Shown in pieces: positions 11,901 through 22,950 of a stretch of DNA of 64,000 bases; position 1 is the stretch's first letter, and each line of letters opens with the position of its first letter. The DNA is taken from the NCBI RefSeq assembly GCF_000003815.2, contig NC_049980.1, positions 17,775,154 to 17,839,153 on the forward strand, in the 5' to 3' direction. The notes beneath the pieces are model-generated. The model worked only from the letters and a program-made list of their open reading frames with translations. It ran no database searches and was not told the DNA's origin. Source of the DNA: Branchiostoma floridae (Eukaryota; Chordata; Leptocardii; Amphioxiformes; Branchiostomatidae). A program made the translations under genes and the position numbers.

Positions 11901-14900
11901 ATACACTTAGTCGGTTGCAAAGTATTGACACTTTCTGACATGTGTACCATTTTAGTTATTTCTGCTGGACTGTACTAGAAATGATCGTAAGTGACCTGGA
12001 TAGAGATTAACCTGCATGGTTTGATGCACATTTCAGGGAGGTCACTCTTCCACCTGTCCATTCACCTCTTCCAGCATCACAACCTCATCCAGACTTTCAA
12101 CCTTGACATTGTCAAACTCACCCAGTTCCTCTGTAAGTATTGTATTGTGTTTATGTAAAATTGTGACTTCATTATTTGTATCATTTCTGAAATTAGAAAT
12201 TTGTTGATGGTACTGTTAGATAGCAAATCGAACTTAAATTTATTACAAAACACAAATTTAGCGAAAGAGCATACAATGTAGCTGTAAGAATGTAACATGG
12301 TGTATTCTGTATTACAATGTGCAGAATTCATCGTGATGTGAATACACCATGTTTTATTCCTATTATGTAATACCCACTGGAGAAAACACACACCCTGAAG
12401 TCCAATTGGTATTCAAATTTTACAGAGGCGTATGCAGGTCACGTGAAGCTTAAATTTTTCTATGGAAGCCTGTGTGATATAAGTAGAAGCTGTGAGATAC
12501 CATAAAATACAGACCTAACATTATTACCTCCTGGTACATGTATATCATAAATGACAATACAATTGCGGGTAGAATATGAAGGCTAATTTCTGTGTCTAAC
12601 TTGTCCACTCAGCCTTGGTGGAGGAGAACTACAACAACAACCCATACCACAATGCACTGCATGCAGCAGATGTCACACAGGCTATGCACTGTTTCCTTAG
12701 GGAACGAAAAGTAGGTGGTAACAACTCTTATCTTATGTTTTAGCTCATGATTATCACTGCTTAGTGATTACTTCAGAAGCTTAGATAGATTCTGTAAGAT
12801 GTATGTGTGTCTTAAATTTGTATGTTTTATAGCAATGCTGTCCTTAAATTTGCAGTTTGTTACACTTCATGATTAGGTAAAAAAAATCCTCAAAAAGTAA
12901 TTACGTGCATGATCAACCATTGCTCAGTTATGTGCAAAATTAATTCAATGGGAGACATTGGAGATGTAGACATTCAATAAAGGCTTGTCAAGCTGTCAGA
13001 AGAATTTGATCATAAAATCAAAGTGTGTAGCAGGACTTTAATCTATCGGGGTGTGCATTGCAATTTGTAAAAAGAGATAAAAAAAATGCCTGGCTTCACC
13101 CAGTGGAGTAACAATGAAAATTCTATTCAAGTCAGAATGGTAGATCTAATGCTTCATGTAGGTACAGTGATCCCAGTTGAAAAATCATAATGGTTCCAAA
13201 CACATTTCGTTGGCACAGCTTGGAGCCAGGCTGAAGCCCTTGGAAGTCCTGTCAGCTGTGGTGGCAGCCATCACTCATGACCTTGACCACCCTGGAGTTA
13301 ACCAGGAGTTTCTGAGAAAAACTGGCAACTACCTGGCAACACTCTACAATGTAAGTAACTAATCTTCAATGTTTGCAGAGACTGTGTTTTTTGTAAAACA
13401 TCCTGATATCCAGACCAAAAGGAAACATAAAGTTGTATAGAGATAGAAATAGAAACAGCACATCATTCTCCTTTGCAAAGCCTTGGCCATGGCCCATACA
13501 ATAGTCCTTGAGTAGGCACTGCTAAACCAGGCAGAGGTTTCCACTTCTGTAGGTTTGGCCTCTAACTGTCAGCCAATCAGAAAATTGCCTAAACGTTCTC
13601 TTCGAGTAGAGCTGATTCTCTGATTGACTGACAGCCGTTAGAGGCCATACCCACGAAAGAGGAAACGGCGGCCCAGTTTAGGAGACCCTCCCTGAGGTAC
13701 ATGTATATTGTACAAACACAAAATGATGTAAGAAAATGGTTTGCCTCATCCCTCAGACTGATTTACAATTCTTCCTGAACTTCTATTTTGTTCTGGTCAT
13801 TTGTTTGTATACCAGTCCCGTATGTTTACAGCTATGTTGAGTGGTAAAAACAAAAATGTGAAGGCAAGCTTTTCAGAGTTAGATTTCACTATGAAATTTT
13901 ATTCACATATTGTTTTAAATATTATCAAATGAGAATGGTTCAGATGGTATGCCTATTGTGTTACATGTACCTGAGATGTAAGAACATCAAGTGAGTCCTG
14001 CTTCTTTCCTCAGAACCACTCTGTCCTGGAACACCACCACTGGAGAGGTTGTGTGGCACTGCTCCGGACGACTGGGCTGCTAAATCACTTATCTCTACAA
14101 GAAAGGTCAGAACCTTGAATGTGTTCCAAAGAAGTGCAAACTTGTTATTATCCCAGTCAAGGTCTTGTTTTCTCCATGTGTCGTTTCCTTATATGTTGTT
14201 TGTTTCCTTATTAATGGTGTACTCTGAAAAGTAATAGGAGTCTGATGTGGGCAATAGTAACATTTGGAAACACTTACCTTTAGACGTGAAGAAAATCTAG
14301 GTCCAAGAATTTACAGAAGGCCATTCCTCTTGTGACTGAACAGGTTTTGTTTTGTAGGCAAGACTTTGAGTGCCAAATCCAATCGCTGATCTTAGCAACA
14401 GACATCAGTCGACAAAATGAGTTCGTGACAACATTTAAGGTGGGTTCTTACCTCTTTGATTAAGTTTTTTTATAAGTACAATCTACTGAATTGTTATATT
14501 CCTCATCTTAGAAAGAAAATGCCAATCAAAAAAAATTGTTACCATAATTATTCTTTATTTCTTATGTGTATGATATATGATATTCTTATGTGGATGAAAT
14601 GAGTAGAATTTCTTTTTCTGCAAGTTTGCCAGTCATGTTATTCCAGTATGCACATTGCTTTATACCTGAAAGATATGGAAACAGGCTGAACATTTAGTTA
14701 ATGTTTGTGATGTTCTATGCTTTAGCAATACTTGGACAAGGGAGACCTGACACTCCATGTACCAGCTAGCAGACACTTCACCTTACAGGTAACGTTCACT
14801 AATGGCAAGTCTACCAAGGGTTGTGGGGAAAGGACTAAGTCAAGATCTGATCAATTTCCCTTGAGTTGCTGTATGTTCATCTCCCATCCTGTGAATTTGT

Positions 14901-17900
14901 CTGCCTTGATCCTTTCTAGTCCATTTCTATCATAAAAATTGACAGTATTGTAACAAGTCTTAGACATAATGACAATTGACATAATCGCAAATGTTTGCGC
15001 CGTTTGTCCTGTAGATTGCGCTGAAATGTGCTGATGTGAGCAACCCGTGCCGTACGTGGAAGGTGAGCCGAAGGTGGAGTGAGAGGGTCACGGATGAGTT
15101 CCACAACCAAGGTGAGGCCATTTCTCCACACAGTACATGTACATGTGCTCTTTTCTGTGGTAGATTTAACAGTGAAGCTGCTGCTCTGAGATGTCTATTT
15201 CCATGTAAACATCAGATATTATTTGTACTGCTACTTCAGTGCACACAAGGTTTTACAGTACGTGTACACTCCTGACATGTGCCCCCCCACCCCCTCCACA
15301 GGTGACCAAGAAAGAAAACTGAAGGTTGACATAGCCAACTCATGTGACAGGTACAGGGACACCATCTCAAGGATCCAGACAGGTGAGCTATGTTTTGATG
15401 TTAGAAGTTTTGGAGGCCTACTGTGATTCCTCCCAGGGCTGTTAGTACTTCCCCAGCATTTGCCCAACACTATTCACATCCTGAATTAGCAAAAATGCAT
15501 TTTGACTCCAACAGAAATTGACCACATTGGCTTTCATACCCAAAATGGTCCTGCCCCCATTCGCCAACATCGTAACTCAAGAATGCATTGTCTTGATACT
15601 TTGTATGTGGATAGGTGTCAATGAGACATCAAAATGATTAGATTTTTGTTATGATACTGCAGTGGAATTTCCAGCTTTGTATTTTGTGTTCTGGATATGC
15701 TATGTTCATGATTTTTGAGTGGAAGATGGCTCTTGGGAGGGAGAGTAACTGTAAGTTTGGCCCCCTTGTGGTTATTTTGAAACTGCAGGCAAGAAGATAA
15801 ATTGATGGATCATCTTGAGTTTTATGTAGATAGCTTGAATGATTATTCACATAATCATATACAAATCAGTAGCTATATTGTATAATCAATGAGGAAAGTT
15901 TAGAAATCTGCTGCATTCCAAGATAGGACTCCAAACACATGACTTGTGTAACTGAGAAAGTATGCATTGTACAGACAAATATTGATTGATATCAATCATG
16001 CAACTGCAGAAGTGTGATTTGATTCCCATTTTCTGGGGTGAATCTATGACAAGGTATGAGGTTGTGGAACTCTAGATCATTATTAACTAATCCTAAACAT
16101 CTAATGCTTGCTTACTGTTCCAGGTTTTATCCAGTTCATAGTGGAGCCCCTGTTTGTCCAATGGGAGAGGTTCAGTCCCACCCACCTGGCTCGACACATG
16201 ATAAACCATCTTCAGGTCAACAAACAAAGATGGAACGGAGCACTGGCCAGTGAACTGGCAGAGGCAGGTAAGGAAGGGAGGTGGGCAGCACTGTCACAAT
16301 TGGCAGGTTAGAACAAAATCTGTATGCCTCAGCAACTAACTGTTGTCTTAACTATTAACCAATGTTCTCAGAACGTTCGAACAGAAGTAATCAGTAGTGA
16401 CAATGCCATCACGTAAATGCAACTTTTCATTATTCTACCATTGAGACATGATAATGATGTTACAGTTCAGTTCATGCAAACATTGTCAATACAAGGTCTG
16501 TATTGGCCACTGATGCTTATAATGTTGTCATTGTGATTGGTAGAAGCTGCAGCTGCTGCAGTAGCCTATGCAGAGAGCCAGCCTGAAGATGTTGAGATGT
16601 CAGGACAGGCCATGGACCCGCCCAGCTACCGCCAGGCCCCTCCACCTGGCAACGCAGACCCCCTGCCATCCTCTCCTGGAGTGGAGTCTGAGACCAGCTC
16701 CAGCCACAGGACAAACAGCCAGAGTGACGATGACCCAAGCACCTTTGCAGAAGTGTCCGGCAGTGGGGACATTCAGTTTGAAGAGCCAGGACACTCCAAC
16801 AACATTCCAGGTCACTCTGCCAACCATTCCGGCAAATGGGACGGCACCAAACTTTGCAACCACATTCCTTTTGTTCAGTCGCCACTGGACACTTATCGTG
16901 CCGCAATGACCATCATCTCTCTCCACGACTCCCCTTCCACTGAAGATATCCTGACGTCAATACAACTGGACAGAAGCGATGTATTTCACTCCAAGTTGAA
17001 GTCTCTCAGTGGGCCCGTCCTCTCAGCAATAGTGAATTCTAGTGGACCCACCATGTCTGCACAGCTTGTGGACATGGGCAAGTCTGTGGAAGTCTTGAAG
17101 GATGGCGGTTGTGCAAGAGTCAATGGAACAATAGGCTCAGTATGCTATCTGCAGGCTCACAATGGGAGTAATGACACTTCAGACTTACACTCAGGTAAAT
17201 GAGCTTCTGCTGACATTTGTTTTTGATATCCACTGTCCTGCAAGGAATATTGATCAAATATCTGAAGTCTTCAACTGCAGACATTTTCATGTCAGGTAGC
17301 ATCATCATGGTGTCTCCTGTTTAGCCTGTTTGTGTGTTACAAGTATTTCTGTCCTATAATGCAAGTTTACATTTATCTGCAGAATGTTAGGTAAGAGTCA
17401 AATGACGCCAATCTGGCAAAGCAATTAACAATTTTTTCTTTCTGTTACATGTCAATATTATGAATTACCTTTGTTACTTATGCTGTACATGGTTTATTTT
17501 CTTTCTTGTCCTGTTGATACAATAATAGTGCAATTTGAAATAAATTGCATGTCTGTTGTGCTGAGAACTGTTTTCTCAGACTTGGAAAATGTTATCCATG
17601 GAAAAAAGACTTGTAATGATTCTCTTACCACTAATATACCTTTACATGCACAGCAAAAGTGTTACATTATAATTTGATAGTTACCCTTAAGTTACCAATC
17701 CTCATGTCTCACCTGTTGAACTGGCTAGAAATGTGCCAAGAAACACTCTGTTAAAAAAACTTTCTTGTATTGTTTACAGGGCACAGTGCTTCTTCCATGG
17801 CCAGAAGTGTTTCCTCACAAGAATGTTCTAAGCCTGACGTCACAGCAAAACTGGATCCCAAAGCAGATGACAAGCTAAGCGGCAGCTGCACCAGCCTTCA

Positions 17901-18231
17901 GCCTCAACTGTCAACCTCCAGAAATGGTATCCATGACCGTATATCCACCTGGCTTCAGAATGCCCCTTTTCCTCCTTCCTGTAACAGTGGGAACGCCCAA
18001 GGGTGCGAAGAAGGAAAACTTGGCAGATGGACTGATATTTCTAATGGACAAGCTGGTGCAGGTTTAGAGGGAAACATTCCAAAAGCTCACATTGCATATT
18101 CATCTAGTCATGAGCAGCTGAATTCCACTCTGCCTATTGGTGCTACCTCCTGCAGAAAAAACTCTGACGACAGTTGTCTATCTGACGATATTAAAATGGA
18201 GACCGACAACTCTGCAGAAGATGAACAATAA
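8032..18231 (+). CDS. PDE7: cAMP-specific 3',5'-cyclic phosphodiesterase 7 (PDE7A/B type)
   Basis: Fifteen exons with GT-AG borders and matching phases: 8032-8092, 8337-8423, 8757-8884, 11134-11197, 12037-12132, 12613-12710, 13219-13350, 14014-14105, 14358-14439, 14726-14788, 15015-15111, 15302-15382, 16124-16267, 16544-17194, 17780-18231 (TAA). They give 775 residues without the start exon. The order of motifs is that of PDE7: RRGGIS then [11 protein letters not shown] at the N-terminus, [26 protein letters not shown] (first metal-binding His), [11 protein letters not shown] (HD metal site), [31 protein letters not shown] (metal Asp), and the invariant nucleotide-binding Gln in RIQTGF followed by VEPLF. 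The family hydrolyses cAMP to AMP with Zn/Mg in the cytosol. All catalytic residues that I can place are intact. The last two exons form a tail of about 365 residues (Ser, Asp and Pro rich, with a PPSY motif), much longer than in mammalian PDE7. The start exon is uncertain. Confidence 0.97.
8885..11133. other. Large PDE7 intron
   Basis: Intron between the exon ending at 8884 and the one beginning at 11134. Apart from the GT microsatellite at 8965-9016 I see no repeat termini, RNA gene or coding exon in it. Confidence 0.7.
8965..9016. repeat. (GT)n microsatellite in PDE7 intron
   Basis: Alternating GT with a few interruptions (GCGT twice, GAGT once), starting about 80 bases after a splice donor. 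Likely length-polymorphic. Confidence 0.95.
11691..11784. mobile_element. Hairpin foldback element (TAGCCT type)
   Basis: A near-perfect palindrome of about 94 bp: arms of about 40 bp starting TAGCCTGGTT and ending AACCAGGCTA, with a loop of about 10 bases. It is flanked by the 8-bp direct repeat CTGTATAC (11683-11690 and 11785-11792). This is a minimal non-autonomous DNA transposon of the same construction as 38924-39004. If transcribed within the PDE7 intron it would form a long stable hairpin. Confidence 0.85.
13521..13682. repeat. Imperfect foldback repeat in PDE7 intron
   Basis: Inverted arms of about 60-65 bp with mismatches. CTAAACCAGGC and GTTTCC on the left answer GGAAAC and GCCCAGTTTAG on the right. 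The core TGGCCTCTAAC...CAATCAGA pairs with TCTGATTG...GTTAGAGGCCA. Probably an older foldback MITE. No clean target duplication was found. Confidence 0.7.
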
Positions 18232-18903
18232 CCAATACATTCATGATATATATTGTAAGTACCGCGAGGAGGAAATCTTTAACCATACACTACTGACTAC
18301 AGGTACATGTCCATGTGTGTAACAGGATCTTGTCATTTGTAGTACCTAGAACCACAGGTATGTGTAGCATCGGTGGTCGTGAGAGTAATCAAGATTGTAG
18401 AACAAGTCCTGTTAAATGTGAACCAATTCAGCGTTTACAATTGGATGGAAGAGGTGTTTAGTAGGTAATAATGGACACCCAAACATTTATTTGAAATGAA
18501 TTTAGTTTGCTCTGGTTTACAGTTAATTTGCATTCATAGATAATTTTGTTCAATGAAAGAGACATATGCAAATGCAAAAGTTTCCAGGCAAACCCCCTCA
18601 AAAACTTGACACGTGAAAAAGATTGATCAAATTTACTGATCGGCACTTCTTATTGCAATAACTCCACACCATACCATTCAAAGTTTTTAACTATGCGCAC
18701 ATTTCTTGTCAATTGTTTATTCTTTTTATCTTCTGAAACGTTTGCCTATTGGCACATTTAACACATGTTTAAGCATTATTATTTTTCAATCATACACCAT
18801 TTGTACTTTAAAGATTGCCATTCCAAAGCTAACCCATCAATGTCTATATCTAAAATGAACCTACATATAATCATTTTTTACATACAAAAGACAGAAATGT
18901 AAT

Positions 18904-19086
18904 ATTGTAAATGCATTTAAGTTCGCAGGAATTTAATTTAGCAGTAGCGGGAAAAAGGACTGCAGTGGTTTTAGGTTCGTGGTAGCACCATGCACTGTAG
19001 ACTCTTACTGCCATGAAAAAACGTTTGCGGTGGTTTTAAGTTTGCGGTGAATTGGCAACGCAAAAACTGTGAACATAAAACCACCG
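18904..19086. mobile_element. MITE of the GTAAATGCA/TTCGCGG family, inverted copy
   Basis: Begins TTGTAAATGCATTTAAGTTC and continues with GTAGCGGGAAAAAGGACT, then several TTCGTGGT/TTTGCGGTG words. Reverse-complementing the better-preserved copy at 54444-54615 gives the same order of words, so both belong to one family. The right end here is decayed and the terminal inverted repeat is not recognisable. Confidence 0.7.
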
Positions 19087-21342
19087 TGGAAATTATCGCA
19101 CAGTATCCTTGATCACTGGTACCTTGGATATCATTACCATCATCATTGTCACTACATTTTATAAGGTTCTGGTTTGAATTGGAATTATTGGTGGGATACA
19201 AGGCAATTCAAAGTGCCTCTTATATTAGTTAAATATTATTCAGCGTTAGTTCTTTTTATATTTCTTGAATAACAGTGACCAAACTGTAAGATGTTTTTGT
19301 TATATATAATGTAGATTACTGTATGTTGGAGTACATCTAAAGTCAGATATTATACCTCAGGGTACTTCATATCATTTTTTGTCCAATGCCCCACCATCAC
19401 TGGTGCACTACCTTCTTTTCCAAGGCTCAGCATATCTAACTCATGCAGTGACACTAACTGTCTATGGCTCTTAGGTCACATATTTAGGTTTGTAGTCACT
19501 TATATGCAAAGCTGTGTTTCTTCTTTCTCACTAGGTTTTTTTTACCTGCCATAGACAGAAAAAGAATACTTTCTTTGTTAGCAGAGGTTTAGTTGAAGGA
19601 AACTTGAGTACTCAAGAAAGCCCCTCTGGAATCAGTGAGGGCTTTTTTTTTATTACAACTGGAATGCTAGCATAATTGGGTATGAGGAAAGAGTTGTTTT
19701 TAAGCTTTGATTATCTTTGCTATCAGGACACTGAATTGAATTGCCTTTGGCTGTATTTGTTCCTGTAGTTTGCTGTTCTTGAGGCCTTACAGCATGGATT
19801 CTGACATGTATTTTGTTGTACAACTTAAGAGCAGTGAAAAGTAACACTTATTAATTCCATTATTTAGTAGCTGTAAATTAAGAGGCTATAAGCCCCTTGT
19901 CAAATTTACTGCCAAATGAGACAAAAATGTGTGATTGTCATAAACGTATCTGGGAATGAGCACAAATATTTGAAACTGTCACATTGCAATGCAGTCAGAC
20001 AAATTTCCCATTTTTCTCATCAGATTTGGGGTCCCAGAGAATGTACCAATCAAGTAGGTGATGCCTGATCTTAAACCCTGAGACGACATTGATATTGGTT
20101 CCATCTACCATCTTATGTTATTTTAAGCCAGAGTACAAATCAGTCCCCTGGCAGTAACATATGCTCTACCAATTTGACGATTCCAATTTATTTATTATTT
20201 TTTAATATGATATGTTTGTACAATGCATACTTCATTACATTCCAAAGTGCAGTAACTGGTTTTATAGCATGACCAGACCAACAGTAAGTGATATGGTGAT
20301 ATTGAAGGTTGTTCTCTTTGAGTGTATAGTGCAGCTAATATGTAGCTTCAGTGAAGATAGAAGTAGAGGTCAAATGAGACACAAGTAAAAATCTGATGTT
20401 TCTCAATGAGCAGCATCCTTTAAGAATCAAATTTATGATGTACGGGGAAGAGTCAGAAAGTAATGCCATTGGTCTCATAGTAGGTTCATTTTGGTACAAA
20501 ATTAGTAGAACTGAAATACTTTTAATTTGTTCATATTTTCATGAGAGATTGAGTTGATTTCTTCACAGACCATCATCATAACACATACTCAGGACACAGA
20601 TGGCCACTCTGAATTCAGTTTAGACCTCCACTCTGGCAACGAAAAATAACAAAACTGATTGGATGTGGCTTACACTTACAGAAAAGTACATTTTCATACT
20701 TGTACAGTTTCAGTATCCTACAATAGATATAAGTAGGTCAAGGAAATAACTGTTAACTGCTACATGAACCTTTCTTGCACTGTTGTTTGGTTCTGACAAA
20801 CTTAAATCATTTCATACAAAAATGAAACTATGACTCTTATGGTATTGCTTTCTGACTCAACCTCATAGCAGACTACTGTATAAAGCACAGTATGCCTCAC
20901 TTTAACAGTAGATAACATTTCCTATCTACTACCCTTTGATGCTTTCAAAGTCTCCACCTAAGAAAACCATGCAGAACATTCCTTGCATACATGTAGTAGC
21001 AAGGATTTTCTCCTGGAAAAGGACTCAGTTGGAAAGATAGTCTTGTTTACAGTTTTGAGCAGACAGTATGCGTGTGTTGGTTTGTCTTGCAGATGTGACT
21101 TGGTGTTTTGTGATTTTTGTTGTCTCCCAAAAATCACTTGTGAGTTGCCTATGTACATTATAGATATCTTGATGCATAGATCATCTGTACAAACCCCTTA
21201 ACAATGCCAGGAGATTTGACAGATGTAGTTCTTAGTCTTAGTGAGCAGCAATCAAACTAAAGGTTGTGCATTTATGAGTCTGTCTTTGAAGGGATATTGA
21301 GCTGTGATGATTTTGTGATGGAACTGTCTGTCCAGCAACATC

Positions 21343-21382
21343 TAATATATATATATAATTATATATGTGTGTGTGTGTGTGT
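21343..21382. repeat. AT then GT microsatellite
   Basis: A short (TA)n run followed directly by (TG)n. A second AT-rich patch follows near 21495-21550. Confidence 0.85.
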
Positions 21383-22831
21383 ACGACAGCGTAAAGCCAA
21401 CATTAGCTGCATTTTAGATATCACGAAATTTGTATTCTGAAACAAACTTTATATACGTAATTTCTACTCTGGCATTCGCTGTAGCAAAATGTTTGTATGT
21501 ATATATTATACATTTATTATATATATATACCTATCTATATACACATATATCACTACTTGTCTTGCCATTGCGCCGAAAAATGTACTTGATTGTTCACATG
21601 TATGTTAGCCTGTGAAAGTATATAGATGCCAGATTGTATATTGTACAATATAATAGCGACATGATTACCATTACAAGTATTCTAAAGTTGGTGTTAATTG
21701 GGGCATATTGGATGTTGACAGATCTTGAGTCAAAATGGAGGAACTGTGTTGATTGATCATACAGTAGTAGTAATGCCTATTTATAGAATTACAGTAAGCC
21801 ATGATATTGGTGCTCTTCACCTCACAGTGGAGCCTACATTTATGAGAAATTTGATTCCACTTGTGTGTAGTATTTACTGATAAGGTAATATCGAAACCTG
21901 ATGTACAGAAAGATGACACTTCTGATCAAGTTGAGTCAGAAGGACGATGTACGATGTTTTGGAATTATATCCTTCTATATCCCTCACTTCATGTACATTC
22001 CAATTGTAGCATTGTTGCAAAACTTTTAGATGTCAAGTGGAGATGGAAATACTACAGTATTATAACCTTATGTGCAGCTTTAGCCATTATTATTAAGAAG
22101 GAGAAATGTTGTGAAGCATTCCCAAATGTCAATCCCTTTAAAGTACCCAATTACATCAGCAACTTACAAAAGGCATACATTTGTAAAGAGTTCACTGTCA
22201 TTTTTCTAGTTTGATCATCACACAGATACCATTCTTTTATAACCAGCCAGGACAGACATCTTAGGAAGTCCATCCCTTTGTCACTTTTCCATGCTATTCT
22301 AATAAAAATGTTCCAGTAGATTTGACAACCCATTTTGTGCAATTAGTCTTTACTGTGAATAAGGAATACATTTTACTGAAAAGCACTGTTGTATGATATT
22401 GCTATATTTAAAATGTAGTAGGAACACTGTTTTCCCATTTGCATTCTGCAATGTTGCATATTACAAGAAACGGTACATTGAACAAGAAAAGTGTTCCAAA
22501 CCTGATGATCCATTATTCAACTACATCTAGCTCAACACCTCTCCTTGCCCCAGCCCCCCTCCCCAACACACACACACGTATTGTGCGAACAGTTGGCAAA
22601 GGTAATATCTACACAGAGGCACACAGTAGGAGAGTAAGATGTCCCTTTATGGTCTTTAAAGGCAGGTGATAAAGACCTTTACGTCTGCAGGGTCTTTGGG
22701 GTGATATTGTTTATGTGTTTTGTGACCTCTTGTTAACATTTACATTTGCAATATTCCCAAAGTGAAATTATGCCACTGCTATAAAAACTTTCTACACAAA
22801 GTCTGTACCAGCAGTTTATGTATAGTGTTAC

Positions 22832-22909
22832 AGGAGGGGGGAATAGATTTATGAATGGTAACAAGATCTAGCCTTAAAGCCATTCATAAGGCTGCCTACC
22901 ACCCCTCCT
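22832..22909. repeat. Paired inverted repeats 3' of the receptor gene
   Basis: Two nested inverted pairs: AGGAGGGG (22832-22839) with CCCCTCCT (22902-22909), and TTATGAATGG (22849-22858) with CCATTCATAA (22880-22889). They lie 40-120 nt past the stop codon of the receptor gene at 22951, so a transcript could fold here. Whether it is a 3' UTR structure or a decayed MITE is open. Confidence 0.55.
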
Positions 22910-22950
22910 GGGTAGTTCTACGTCAATCCGAAAGAACCAAGTGGTTTGTT

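Larger units (their letters stand above)
18232..22306 (+). other. Probable long 3' UTR / intergenic segment after PDE7
   Basis: No coding exon is visible after the PDE7 stop codon. The first clear AATAAA on this strand is at 22301-22306, about 4 kb downstream, so either the 3' UTR is long or a variant poly(A) signal is used earlier. The stretch contains the MITE copy at 18904-19086 and the AT/GT repeat at 21343-21382. The convergent receptor gene ends at 22951. Confidence 0.35.

Noticed and set aside
16517-16926. Antisense frames opposite the PDE7 tail exon
   Set aside because: Shadows of the real coding exon on the + strand.
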